DNA of 64,000 nt from contig JAETXT010000007.1 in assembly GCA_019188255.1 (NCBI GenBank), forward strand, positions 1,364,001-1,428,000, written 5' to 3'. The translations under genes and the position numbers were made by a program. Below the pieces are notes generated by a model. That model worked only from the letters and a program-made list of their open reading frames with translations. It was not told the origin of the DNA and ran no database searches. Shown here piece after piece: positions 46,008 to 57,608 of the stretch (the stretch's first letter is position 1; each line of letters begins with the position of its first letter). Origin of the DNA: Verticillium longisporum (taxonomy: Eukaryota > Ascomycota > Sordariomycetes > Glomerellales > Plectosphaerellaceae).

Positions 46008-47291
46008 TCAATGACAAGCGAAAACGTGGCGGTCAATCTCGCCTCTGTGCTTGGGTATGACCTCATCATGATTGGGGTTTCTCTGTAGAGCCAGGATCCC
46101 TGGGGCAAAGGTCCTTGTCAGGCCGCGACATGAATGAAGTCTGCCCACCGATGGACGGATGGCCTTGTCCGATGGCTCGCCGATGGGGTGGAGATACTCA
46201 GTTATTCGGCCTGGACCGCAATACAGTGATGTCTGTCAGGAATGGCCATTTCCCAGTCACATCATCAGGGAGGCCACCCTGGGGGACAGGCCGTCTGTTG
46301 GAAGCAGATTGATTGGAGTCGCCGGTTTCCTCTCGCCGTCTCAGACGACAGGGCCCGGCACTTCTGTTCCTTCGACCCCACATGAAACGCAGCTGACAGG
46401 ATGCGGCGTCGATCACTGGCAGGGATCTGGCCGATGGGCGTCACTGACTGGGGCACGGCGAACTGCCACTCAAGTGATGAGGCTTGTTCAGCCTCTTTGA
46501 AAACCCAGGTCAGTCTGAGCCAAGATGCTCGGCCCCGTTGGTGATGATGATGGGTGGTGAAGGGGTAATGATGACCAAGGTGATTGCGTAGACAGAGAGG
46601 CCTCAATTTGCACACCTCGCCTTGACTCCTTGATTTGCAAAATGATGGGGTCATAAACGACACGAGGCAAAATGGCAAGACGGCGTGATACTTGCAGTGC
46701 ATGAGTCGAGAAGTGCCTGCCAGCTTCCGATATGCAAAGCAATCACACGCAATCACACCTGAGGCACTGTAGATGTAGAAACCTAACCTGTGGGCAACGA
46801 TTCACCATCAACATCCCGATGCTCAGGTCCTACCAATGGCCTGTGGTCCTGCCTTTCCCTGGTGCCGCAACTGCCGGCCTGATGTCTGTGAGCCGCAGCT
46901 TCCCGTTCCCAGGGCGTGTCGTTGCAGTGAACAGTGTCTTGGCACCCATCATCGTGTCTGCAGTGACAAGAGTCAAACGAATCAAGATGCTCTTCACCTT
47001 GTTGATGCCTCCCTGGTCAGGCAGGTGCACATTAGGCTTAGCCTACGTAACAACCACGGGAAGGAGCAGGCAAGACGACTCCCTCGGACCTCCGGCTCCT
47101 GCCCTTCCCTTGATATAAGGCCACCTCGCTGAGATTTCTTCTACTGAGATTTTCGCCCTTCCTCTTCTCAACATCAACAACACGACGCCAAATACGTTCT
47201 ACTGCAGCAGAGTATCACCAAACACCAGACGTTCGCAGCAGCCCTTGACCACAACCACTCGTACGCCCCCAAACTACACAATATAATAGCC
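46008..47291. other. Intergenic; promoter of the HSP30-like gene
   Basis: About 1.3 kb. The stretch just before the start (about 47140-47290) is CA- and CT-rich with scattered ACACC/CAACA, typical of strong fungal leaders. No supported gene. Confidence 0.45.
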
Positions 47292-48325
47292 ATGGGTGTG
47301 ATCCTGGAGTCGCGCAACGATGCGCTTGACTACAACAACGCCTACACTGGCCAAGACCACCAGTCTGAGGGTGGCTCTAGCTGGCTGTTTGCCGTCACGG
47401 CCATCTTCTTTGTGTCCTTCGTATGTTTGCCTGGTCCCGGCGCCACCTTGCTTAGACTAACCACGATTAGCTCGCTGTCGCCGCTCTGTCCTTCAAGCCT
47501 CGCAATGGAGAGAGAATCTTCCACTACCTCTTCACCATTGCTCTTCTCACTGGCACGATCGCCTACTTCTCCATGGCTTCCGGCCTTGCCTACCGACTCA
47601 TCTCGCAGGCCAACTCGGACAACAATGACATTCGCCAAATTTACTGGGGCAAGTACGCCTACTGGGCAGTAGCGTTCCCCGTTGTCATCACGGCGCTCGA
47701 CCTCCTGTCTGGCGTCTCCTGGGCCACCATCGTCTACCACATCGCACTGTCCTGGATTTGGGTCGCCAGCTATCTCTTCTGCGCCTTCACCGACACGCAC
47801 TACAAATGGGGCTTCTTCGTCTTCGGCACCTTGGCCTGGCTCCTGCTATCTCTTAGCACCCTCACCAGTGGTCGCCGCGGCGCGTCCCGTCTCGGTGTCA
47901 GCGGCCACTACTTTGCTCTCGCCGGTTTCGTCAACTTTCTCTGGTTCCTCTACGTTCTCGCCTTCGCTCTTACGGATGCAGGATACCAGATCCGTGTCCC
48001 CGGTACAAATATCTGGTTCGGTATCCTCGATCTGCTCCTGGTGCCTGTCCTTGCATTTGCCTTCATCTTCCTCAGCGGTCGTTGGGACTATGGACGCCTG
48101 AACCTGCACTTCACTCAATTCGGCCGCGTCCCTCAGCAACCTGGTACCTTCCCCGAGAAGGCAGCTCCTGGTGTCGGCGCCACTACCACGGGCCCTGCCG
48201 GCACTCCCGCTGGTGTCGGCTCTGGTGTTGGTCACCACGGCGTTGGACACCCTGGCGTTGGTAGCGACCCCGCCTACACTGGTAATCACGGTACCAACGC
48301 GACCCCTGTTCAGCAGGCTGTCTAA
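47292..48325 (+). CDS. HSP30/YRO2-like opsin-related seven-helix membrane protein
   Basis: Exon 1 is 47292-47420, a 50-nt intron follows (47421-47470, branch GACTAAC), and exon 2 is 47471-48325: 328 codons (327 aa). Seven hydrophobic helices are visible, from WLFAVTAIFFVSF to the last one, IWFGILDLLLVPVLAFAFIF. Length and helix order follow the microbial-rhodopsin fold. The retinal-binding Lys expected in helix seven is missing (DLLLVPVL), and helix three lacks the Asp/Arg proton-pump residues. The protein therefore belongs to the non-photoactive opsin-related group with yeast Hsp30, Mrh1 and Yro2, stress-induced plasma-membrane proteins thought to modulate the proton ATPase. The tail is a Gly/His/Val/Pro repeat region (GVGHHGVGHPGVG). 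Stress induction here is inferred from the family. Confidence 0.9.
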
Positions 48326-48899
48326 GCAACATCTGCCTGGGAAGCAGCATACACCAAATGTATCAACAGTACGCAGACGACAATAGTCATGACTTGCACA
48401 TTAAGTTTTCGCGATCCGGTGTCCACTAATAACTTCGCTCTTAATGAAGGATTTGGATCACGTCTATGAGGCCGGGTTCCCATTAGCTCAGTAATAATAG
48501 GCAACGATTAATGAACAATTGTACCACGAAACCAGACTATGACTGTCAATGAACATGTGTGAATATCTTGCTATCTATGTTTTAGATGTTTTTCAGTCTA
48601 TTGAGAGAGAACGTCCTCTCTCTCTGTAACATGTCCCGACGACTGATGTGCCTGCCTGCATTCACAAGAATTCTAGCACACGCCAAAGCTAGTCGTAATT
48701 TTCATGAATCGACTCGCTTGACTGGATTCCTACTTAATACCATATACCCTATCAATAGATTCCATCAGACCGATTCACGCGCCCAACGCCATTGACTGCA
48801 GACCCTGCCCGGTCCCGGGGACGCATGGTCCCCTCCACCCTTGCCGAGGCATTCCACCATGCTGACGCCGCGCAAAGCAGACGCCGCCCCGGCAGCTCC
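48326..48899. other. Intergenic, between convergent genes
   Basis: About 570 bases of 3' flanking DNA. An AT-rich segment lies at 48400-48770. No gene seen. Confidence 0.5.
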
Positions 48900-51800
48900 C
48901 TAGAAGCTGAGCTGCTTCATCTGCCACACGGCGACCTTGGCGCGCTCGCGGACGTCGAGCTCCGGGTCCCTCTCGAGCAGGGTCTCGAGTTTGCCGAGCA
49001 TGCCGAGCTTGCGCAGCTCGTGGGCGCGCAGCGCTGGGGCGCGAGTCCGTCTCGTCGTCCTGCCAGGTGAGGTTGCTGACGAGGTGGCAGAGCGCGACGC
49101 GGGCCTCCTTGTCCTTGGACCCAAAGTCGGCGGCAAGAAGCTTGAGGCGGTCGGTCTGGGCGAGGACGAGCTGGCCGTGGCGCGGGGTGCTCGCGGCCTT
49201 GGGCAGCACGGTGCAGACGACGGCCTCGACAATCTTGGGCTGCGGGTAGAGGACGCGAGCGGCTTCGTTGGTGGTGACTGGCGAGCCGTTGCGGCGATGG
49301 GCCGCTGGGTGGAGGACCTTGGCCTGCAGCTTCTTGGCGAGTATGTCGAAGAAGCGGTCCTGGCCGAGTTCGGTGAACAAGTGCTCGATCATGTCGGTGG
49401 ACTCGGTGGCCGGATCCGAGGAGGCAGGGGCTGCGGAGGCGCCGATGAGATTTCGGATGAAGTCGAGGCCTTGCTCCTGGATGGCAAGATCGTCGTTGCG
49501 TGCACGGCGCTGAGGGTTCAGCTCTGCGTCGCGGAGGATTGCTTTCTTGGTCTCAGCATGGACGGCCCAGGCGGCTGGTCGGCCGTGCGTGTCACGAGGA
49601 AGCCCCGTGGTGCCGTAGATTGACTTGGAGGGACCATCATGGCGGTCCATCTCTACATCTCCGTCAAGATCGTCGTCGCCACTGTCGACCTCACCCTGCG
49701 TGTCAGTCTTGGCGCGGGCGGACCACAAGGCGTCGTCTTCCGTGTCGTCGCAGATAAGGCGCACAAGCCATCCTGGCTCGAGCTGCTCAAGACATAACTT
49801 CTTGACGTCGGGATCGGCCGCATGAACAAAGTGCTTCAGTGCCCACAAAGCATTGAGTCGTAGTGCTGCTGTCTGCGAATGCGCATGCTCACAGAGGATT
49901 TTCATCACACCCCTTTCTGCAAGCATCTAAGTATGTGTCAGTAAGGACTCGTATGAGCGCGTCATGTTGATGAAGCTCACCTCACGCATGGGGCTGACCT
50001 CGGTGACCAGATTGCACATGGCTGCTGTAGCTGCAATCTGGACATCGACGTCGGGGTGTTTCAGATAACGGAATATCGGTAACGATACGCGTCATGTTGA
50101 TGAAGCTCACTCACGCATGGGGCTGACAGAACGCGAGTGCATGCGAACAGCGTGACAGGCGGCAATGATGACGCCCAATGTGTTGCTCCCATATCCAGAG
50201 GTTGCAGTGTCCGGGACGGGCCCGTCAGCTTCTTCGGGCTTGGCACGGTCCCTGGGGTTGGAAGGCTTGACGGGCGCTGTGGAGAGAGATTGGACTATCA
50301 AGGGAACGATGTCTGCATCAACGAATGCTTTGCGATACTCGTCTCTACCCGCTGCGAGAGCGCCTATCGCCTTGAGGACGGTCTCGCGCACCCTGATACG
50401 GTCTGCTCGTAGCGGAGGCTGGCCAACGGCGCCGTGCCGGCATGAAGGTGAGCTGCCGACTACGTCCATACCTGTGTCGGGGTTTGGAGACCATGGCCGC
50501 GCGAACGCCGTGGGCGGCACCGCTTCGTAGGCATCCTTCATCAACCGGCTCAGAATCTTGACTGCGCCGCAATCAAATGCCGCCTTTTGGAGTTGCTCAC
50601 TGTCCGTGATGAGACGAGAGAGGACAGCTGGAGCTCGTTCGCGGATGGCCCATGACAGCGGAGCGGATGCATCGACCAGCTGGGATGTGCTGCAGGCCAG
50701 GTCGATAGCCAAGCTCGCCCGTTCATAGTGATGGAGCATCTCGCACAGGAGAGGCACGACGAGTAGACCGATGCTTGGCTCTCTGAAGGACCGCTTTCCA
50801 AGTCCTGACCTCACCAGAGATGTCAATAGACTGGTTGCCATCAGCCGCTCCAGGTCGCTTCGATTCCTGGACAAGGCAATGAGCCATGGAATGAGAGGGC
50901 TTTCGAGGTCTTCCGAATCGGACGTCCCATTCTGACCGGAAGGACCATGGCGAGAGCTGTTGGTTACAGGCAAGCCATCGCTGAATTTGCTCGACGCGGA
51001 TCGAGAAAACGGCACGGCGCCCTCCCTAGACTCAGGCGAACCAAGAGAAGGGAATGTCCCATGTGAGGTCCCTCGCTGCTGATGGTGTGGGACTGGTGGG
51101 AGCAGAGTATCCATGGCACCGATTTGCTTCAAGTCGCTAGCTGAGAGAGTGAACCAGGGACGAGCTGTTAGTGGGGATGGTGAAAACTGAAGATTGGGAA
51201 AGACAGCAAGAACGGGCGGCGAGCACAGCAACCTGCACGCCCTATATCGCGAATCCGACACGATAGTTGTCAATGCTTCCAGGGTGGATGCAAGATTAGA
51301 TCCAGAGGGCGCCGGTTGGGGAATATATTCGGCTCTCCCATCCAACGCTTCTGCTCCCGGTATCACGTAACCATCAGCTACAGCGAAGCTGGCCAGCTCT
51401 TTGGCGAGCAGGTCCAGAACAGGCGAATCAGCCAGTGCTAGAGCGTGCTGTTCATCCTGGCAAAGGCGGCTGATCAAGGTGGTCACCAATGACACTGGCT
51501 GCTGTTTGACATTTAACCTCCATTGGCCCGCCTGTGCCAGAATATTTGCCAGTGTTTCAATGCTTTCCGGAGCAAAGATGGCGTCTGCCAGTATACGCAG
51601 CTCTGCAGGCGTGGAAACGCAAAGCGAGGCAGCTTCAGTCATGTTTACCAAGGCTCTCAGTGCCGTCGCAACCACCAGCGGCGGGTTGGTGTTGGGGCAT
51701 GTATTGGCCAACAGGGCGGGCAGGGCGTCGGCAGCAAGAAGGGGGTCGATGTATGATGGGCCGCCTGCTAACTGTCAGCAAGCAAAATTCGTTCTCGCCT

Positions 51801-52111
51801 AAGTCAATGCCCATACCATTGGCAAAGCTGGAGAGCACTTGTAATGCCTGTAACCTTACGTTCTCCTCCTCTTCTAATGCTAACGAGCCGGCGGGAGGTT
51901 GTGTACGCGCGCCATTGGCCTTGTTTGGCAGTCTGCTGGACTGTAGTATACTGACGATCGGACCAAGGGCGCCGAGCGCCACCCATGTTTCCTTCTTCCG
52001 AGTATGGCCTACGATGTCGTTTTTGAGTGAACGGAGCGCGTTCGTCTGCTCGGCGTAGGATCTTGCATTATGGATGTAGGCGAGAAGAGGGGGATCCGAG
52101 TCGCGTGCCAT
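48900..52111 (-). CDS. VID28: GID5/VID28 (ARMC8-like) armadillo subunit of the GID ubiquitin ligase, with two lesions
   Basis: Exon 1 is 52111-51817, exon 2 is 51764-49981 and exon 3 is 49926-48900, with 52- and 54-nt introns. Armadillo-type helical repeats include ETWVALGALGPIVSILQSS, NVRLQALQVLSSFAN, VQIAATAAMCNLVTEVSPMR, ALRLNALWALKHFVH and VALCHLVSNLTWQDDE. The ending ERAKVAVWQMKQLSF is in the ARMC8/Vid28 style. The GID complex degrades gluconeogenic enzymes when glucose returns; Gid5 docks substrate receptors. Two breaks are present. In exon 2, at 50127-50088, the sequence is a copy of the exon 2-intron 2 junction and introduces in-frame TGA codons at the position between the MHSRS and PIFRYLKHP motifs. 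In exon 3 one surplus C at 49041 shifts the frame before the conserved RAHELRKLGMLG. Ignoring these, the gene is about 1034 aa. Either a pseudogene or an allele damaged in assembly. Confidence 0.8.
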
Positions 52112-52960
52112 GGCAGGCTCTTGATCCGTTGATTGCTGCAGAGACGTCCTTTACGTTTGACAGACGCGTCGCACTACCTGTATCCAGTATCTTCGAATTG
52201 TGGTGTTGTCGTACTTTCGGCTAATGAGGGTCGGGAATGGGTTTGGGGTCGCTTCGCAAACAGCTGGAACTAAGCTGATTAATGCTGGTGCTCGATGTTT
52301 TACAAATGTCGCTGCTACTTCGTGCCAGATCAGGACTTGTTGAAAAACATGTGCGAGTTTTCGCATTCGATATAGTCGGTCGATGTGATGGAAGAAAAGT
52401 CGATGGTGGCGGTCGCACCTGGTTGGGTACGTTGAGTTGTATCTCAGTGACGCAAGGTCGATGGGGTGCCATCGCAACTCAAACTGACTTTAATCCTGGA
52501 CCACCCCCACCGAGACTGAACGGCAGCGGCCCCACTCCATGTTGGCCCCAAGAACCCCAGATTTCGTGCTAATAACTCTGGGATTGAACAACCCTCCCTA
52601 CCAACGTCTTCAACCTAGCGATGACAAGACATTTCTTGGCCTGAAGGCGTAAGAAAATTTATCCAAGTCACATAGGTAATTACCGGAGCTTTAATGTAAG
52701 CTGTACAGATTGAACCCTGTCCTAGACTGAACACTTCAGCCTTAATGAGGTATCAGATCGGACAACACATAGGATGCCTGTACTTGAGAGGAAATTTACG
52801 GGAACAGCAGTGCCTGCGGAAAATACTCATACTTCTCACAATGCCACGGTGAACCGAGTATAATCATGGCCCTAGGAAGCGATCCTTTTGATCGAGTATC
52901 CGTTGAAGGATCAATGCTATGTCAATATGACGATTCAACAAATTTGATTGTGAGAAGTTG
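52112..52960. other. Intergenic, between the GID5 start and the tRNA gene
   Basis: About 850 bases, AT-rich from 52570 to 52950. It holds the GID5 promoter; no other element seen. Confidence 0.45.
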
Positions 52961-53049
52961 TCCCGGGTAGCTCAATTGGTTAGAGCTTTGGACTTTTAAG
53001 CATCAGCATAACAATCCAAGGGCTGTGGGTTCGAGTCCCACCTCGGGAG
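52961..53049 (+). tRNA. tRNA-Lys (anticodon UUU) with a 15-nt intron
   Basis: The acceptor stem TCCCGGG pairs with CTCGGGA (53042-53048), with one G-T pair. The D arm is GCTC/GAGC. The anticodon stem TTGGA/TCCAA encloses the loop CTTTTAA with anticodon TTT at 52995-52997. The T arm is GTGGG-TTCGAGT-CCCAC. A 15-nt intron (52999-53013) sits one base after the anticodon, the canonical eukaryotic position. The A box lies in the D arm and the B box is GGTTCGAGTCC. A T run at 53053-53057 is the likely RNA polymerase III terminator. The 3' CCA is not encoded. Confidence 0.95.
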
Positions 53050-53052
53050 TCC

Positions 53053-53057
53053 TTTTT
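53053..53057 (+). terminator. RNA polymerase III terminator T run
   Basis: Five T residues start four bases after the tRNA-Lys 3' end, the normal place for Pol III termination. Confidence 0.75.
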
Positions 53058-54009
53058 GGATGAGCCGATCGACGAGCGACTGCGTTTGTCTTACCCAACA
53101 ATCCACTCTTTTGACAATGGTTTGCTTCCCATCCAGATAGACATCGTGTGAGGGTCTGCTATGCCCACCGTGGTGGGCACGTTCACTGCCCCTCCAGCCT
53201 TGATTTGCAAGTTTTTTTTTTTTTTTTTTTTTTTTTGTGGGGTGCGATGGCATGCCGGAATAGCCGCATCGTCACTGTCGAGAGTGGGTGAACGAGTCGG
53301 CGCGTCTGATAACCGTTCGGAGCAGGGTTTCCAAGTGTCACTAATCGAGCATTGGGCAGAATTGGTGTCAGTCCCGGTTCCTCCCACAAATTGACAATCT
53401 ATCTGTATGTCTAGCATGACCCTCACCAGCGAGACAATGTGTTGAGCTAGGGAAGAATATTGGCGGCACGTCTCAAAAGCACATTCAAATGGCCCCCGAC
53501 CATCTCAAAGGAAACCCGAGATCAGATCTCGAGATGTCAACTTGGGGTACATAATCCCAGCCTGCTTAGTCGCCCAGTCGGTTCTAGCGTGCTGTCCTGT
53601 TCATCCAGTACCATCGCCGCATTGTGCCACGAGCCTGGCCTGTCTGGCAGGTCACCAGCCATGCCAAATTTCCGCGGTGCCGTGTGGGTTAACACCATGT
53701 GGAGTGGGGCGAATGGGGTGGCGGCAGGCCACCCCAGGCCCGCCGCGACCGCAAGTCGGTGGAGGGGCAGGCACGCAAGGACGCTGAAAGTTCGCAAATC
53801 CGACCTGGATCCCGCCCAGTGGGAATCTGGCACCCGCCGATCGACGCTCTTCTGTCTTGCCCTGCACTGCTTTGCTCGTTTTCCATCCGGGGGACTGTCC
53901 GATGCAAGCGCCTCTGCTTCATACCCCTCACCTCCAAACTTTCCGCTTCTTTTCGACCTGAACAAGGGGCCTCTCGTCGACGGGAGCACCCCACGATGAA
54001 TCGGCGAAC
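53058..54009. other. Intergenic, with a poly(T) tract; promoter of the PREG-like gene
   Basis: A 25-base T run lies at 53212-53236. The rest is promoter and leader of the downstream cyclin; overlapping long frames on both strands at 53460-54256 have no domain support. Confidence 0.5.
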
Positions 54010-54185
54010 ATGTTGACAACATCCCCAAGGATTCACAGCTCCGCCAATGCCTCACCCAGCACTTTCCACTATGCTCCCACCCGCTCCTCGCCTCAGTCTC
54101 CTTCCTCCCGGCTATCGGCCTCCCTGACGCGACGACATTCTCGATCCCATTCATCAACAGAGTCTTTGTCTTCCACTTCGCCCAC

Positions 54186-54221
<36 letters not shown>

Positions 54222-55381
54222 GTTACCGAAACCCAGCCAGACACAGCCGCAAGCACAATCCCCTCACTCGCAGCCCAGGCGGTATGTTGCGGTCGACGCA
54301 GGCACGCAATACTCTCCTATGGAAGTCTCCTCGGTCACTGCCGTCCAGGCGCGGCGCGGCGACACAACTCCGCCCGTCAACACACCCATGCCTCTCTCGC
54401 AGACCTCTGCGACTCAGCAGCCCGAACCGGCAGTAGCCTTAACATCAGTAGCACGGACCCAACAGCCCATACTCAACGAGCCCGCGTCACAGACGTCTGC
54501 ACTACGGCAAGCCAGCGACAATACGCTGTCTCCCGGCAAGCGTCGCAAGTCGCAAGACCATGGCGCTCACGCGCAGACCGATCTTTCCAGCATCGCTGAC
54601 ACCGAGGCCGCCAACGCACCTAAGAGGCAGAGGCCGGCACCGGCGCCCCAGAAAGTCCTGCCTCTACGATACGAACTCGGCACGACCGAAGACATGGTGG
54701 TTCTGATCGCCCACATGCTCTCCGAGCTGATCGAGACCAATGATGCGCTTGCTCTACAGTCTGGGAATCTGACTAGGTTTCATTCCAGGTAAGTCGACCT
54801 ATGCGCGATTACTTTGATTCCGAGTTGTGCACTCACACCAGTTGGCGCACAGAACCGCGCCGAGCATATCCGTCCTTGAGTACCTTAATCGGCTAGCCAA
54901 GCATGCGACATTGACGCCGCCGCTCTTACTGTCCATGGTCTACTACATTGATCGCCTCTGCGCCCTCTACCCCGAATTCACCATCAACACTCTCACGGTG
55001 CACCGCTTCCTCATCACTGCTGCTACCGTCGCCGCCAAAGGTCTGTCCGACTCGTTTTGGAATAACACTACATATGCGCGCGTGGGCGGTGTCAAGGTCG
55101 CCGAGCTCAAGCTCCTCGAGCTCGAGTTTCTATACCGCGTCGACTGGAAGATTGTACCGAACCCGGAGGTACTGGTGGCGTATTACCGCGGCCTCGTCGA
55201 GCGATGTCCAGGTTACGCTCTCGAGGGAGACGACCAAGCCGGTTCAAACACTGATGACGGTCCAAGTAAGGAAGAGGACGACCCCAGTGACAACCCGGAC
55301 GATACCGACGAGGAGGAGAATAACGGGTCGCCTGGGGAGGATACGCCGGCAGATGGCCCTCCTCAGCGCAATAATGCATGA
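54010..55381 (+). CDS. preg: PREG-type Pho80-like cyclin (phosphate signalling)
   Basis: Exon 1 is 54010-54788, a 64-nt intron follows (54789-54852), and exon 2 is 54853-55381: 436 codons (435 aa). Residues 1-220 are Ser/Pro/Gln-rich with a polyglutamine run (about 54190-54225). The Pho80-type cyclin box covers about residues 225-370: TTEDMVVLIAHMLSELIETN, SISVLEYLNRLAKHATL, LLSMVYYIDRLCALYPEFTI, ARVGGVKVAELKLLELEFLY and VDWKIVPNPEVLVAYYRGL. The tail is acidic. Neurospora PREG pairs with the kinase PGOV to restrain the phosphate-starvation factor NUC-1, as yeast Pho80 does with Pho85 for Pho4. The close motif match supports the same role, acting in nucleus and cytoplasm. The frame is intact. 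Confidence 0.92.
54190..54225 (+). repeat. CAA/CAG repeat encoding polyglutamine in the PREG-like protein
   Basis: About twelve CAA/CAG codons in a row in the disordered N-terminal region. Mixed codons suggest moderate stability. Confidence 0.85.
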
Positions 55382-56461
55382 TCAGCCTTCACGCTCTCCT
55401 TTCATAAGGGTCTCTTTTTTTTTTGTCTTCCGCGCGCTGGCTTCGTTCAGCGCGCATGGGGGCGTACATAGTAAGGGCATTGGGGCATCATTGCTTTTGG
55501 TTGAGGTTTTCAAGCAACATCGGCGTTTGGGGATGCCATATTGTCAGCATGGATTTAATTTTGTACGACGAGAGCATGCAAGGCACCCGGCCTGCAGGGT
55601 GGCCAATCTGTTTTGATTCCGTGTGTCTGACTGTCTCATACAGTCGGTCTTCGTCCACAATTATGCCAAGGTTTCTTGGGATAAGCGCACTCGCTCCATT
55701 CATTCATATGATTGATACAGCGGGAGTAAGAGCACATATGCCGTCAGAGTGGTCTCGGTCTTCATGTCTGGCATATCTGATGTCACGAAAAGGGGACTTC
55801 CAGCATGCCAATCACGTTTGGGCAGGCGCGCAGTGGTAGCACCTGCCTTACCTTCTCTTGCCTACCTTAGGTATCTTCCTTCCACAGCTTCTCCAGATAA
55901 ACCCCAACAAAAGCCACTTTCTGTGACTCGGTCGAATGTACACATGTATGCTCACAGCTTCTGTCAAGATACACCCTTCGTCAAGCAAGCTGGCGCGGTG
56001 GGATAGGCCCTGAACACCACATCACTACCTTGGCCCAGGGACAAGGCCGTGGCAGGGAAATAAACGAGGATGCCGCCGAGGAAGAAAGCGACCGCTAGGG
56101 GTCAGTAGTGATTCAACGCTCTCCCGTACGATGAGTCGATTCTGACTGAGCCAGCAGCCAAAGGGGGTGCCCCCTTGGAACCACTACCTGATAACAGTCG
56201 AGCTCGCACCTTGGCACGGGCAACGCTTCCAGGTGTATCAAGGGAACCAATCGAATCACAGGCGTACACGCTCACGAAACCCCACGACGTTGATGAAGAG
56301 CTTCTCGCGGATGATAAGAGTCGGTCAAGAAGAGGATACAAAGCTGGAACTAGGTCCAGGCGCGAGGATCATGATGACCCCTCTAGCTCCAAGTCAGTCA
56401 ACCACGTGTCCGCACGAGGAGGCATGCGATTGATCACATCTCTAGCCCCCAACTATCTCAG
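55382..56461. other. Intergenic
   Basis: About 1.1 kb after the PREG-like stop. It contains a CTACCTTAGGTA element at about 55861-55872. A forward frame at 56175-56392 might be an upstream exon of the next gene, but the splice phases do not agree. Confidence 0.4.
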
Positions 56462-57090
56462 GACTTTCAGGAGAAAGGATCATGGTCTGCCGATGTGCAA
56501 CAGTGCACAACGACCATCTTCGAGGAGACACAGGAGGCCGTTGGCAAGTGGAAACAGAGGAGGTGAGCGCCTTCGCACACATCTTCGTTGCTCTATATCT
56601 GCTGATACATGGCAGCACGGAACAGGAGGGAAAGGCTCTGGCTGTGCTGAGCCAGACCTATCCATCTTCAAGACCTCACCAGTCTTCAGTCGGAGATGCG
56701 AGGGCGAGGCCTGAGCTCTACACCGTCGGCACTCGGGTTATGCAACGATGTCATCAACTTCTGGAGCTCTACCGTGAGTTCAACACGCAACTAGCGGATG
56801 ACGGCGATGATGTAGACGACCCCCAATGGCTGCACGATGCCGAGCGCATGTCAGAAATGCTCGAACGCGGTAATCAGTTTGGCAAAGAATTGGTGGGCAC
56901 GATGGTGCAGCCTGTTTTGCAGCCACGCTTGCCAATGGTAGATGCTGAGAACGCCAAAGACACAGACTTGATGGCAATCGAGATGTTCGATGGCGTAGAG
57001 GCGCTGTTGGATGACACTTGGGGACGCACTGCCAGGATGCATCTGGATGCATTTGAGACTCTTCTTAGTAAGGAGGCCAATCATTTATGA
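56462..57090 (+). CDS. Unrecognised gene, 3' portion (two exons visible)
   Basis: A spliced reading is well supported. Exon 56462-56562 contains DFQEKGSWSADVQQ and TTIFEETQEAVGKWKQR. A 53-nt intron follows (56563-56615, GTGAGC donor, CTGAT branch, CAG acceptor). Exon 56616-57090 then continues with STEQEGKALAVLSQTYPSS, RARPELYTVGTRVMQRCHQL, LHDAERMSEMLERGNQFGKE and the end FETLLSKEANHL. The protein is helical and acidic; I see no membrane segment or catalytic motif and do not recognise the family. The region before 56462 ends in TATCTCAG, a plausible acceptor, so one or more upstream exons are expected. None joins in phase with the available sequence, which may indicate an indel. Confidence 0.5.
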
Positions 57091-57608
57091 GCAGGACGCG
57101 CACAGCTCCAGGTGTACAATGGGCCTTTCAACAATCGAATGGATCGTGAAGAGAAATAATAAAGAGTCTGCTCCCCTCCTGTAACTTGCAACCTGTTTAA
57201 TGACCCGGTCGAGGTGAGAACTCATTGCAAAGAGTGCAAGGTCAGGATAATGCCAAGTCCTGTCGGTGAAACCCTTGGTGCCCCTCCTCTTGACCGAGGG
57301 CCGACCCACTCTGTTTTCTCGCCCGTATGCCACGGGCTCGGGGCAAGTTCTGACCCGCTAGGCCTAATATGACCTAGTGGATCGCTTATCCCACAAACCG
57401 CCTCAATTCCATTTTCCTCACCTTACCTGTGTGCGAACTTTCTCTCCCGGTCCCTCCTGTCCAAAATTTCGACGACCATCACGACAACACCCTCTCCGCG
57501 GCCGGATTTGACGTGAAAAGCTGGTTTGTTCAGTCCTTCAAGCACCTTTTGTGGTATTCGTCTGCCACTCCGACACTCGCGGCTAACCTTTGTCCTCGAA
57601 CAGCCAAA
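57091..57608. other. Intergenic; promoter of the eL15 gene
   Basis: About 520 bases of promoter and CT-rich leader, with no other feature seen. Confidence 0.5.

Noticed and set aside
47292..48325. Photoactive microbial rhodopsin
   Set aside because: The retinal-linking Lys in helix seven is absent, so it is called opsin-related instead.
50020..50127. Intron starting GTGAGT within the copied GID5 segment
   Set aside because: The only nearby acceptor puts the following VQIAATAAMCNLV region out of frame and removes conserved sequence.
53460..54256. Opposing long frames at 53460-53999 (+) and 53537-54256 (-)
   Set aside because: They overlap each other in the promoter of the PREG-like gene and contain no recognisable domain.
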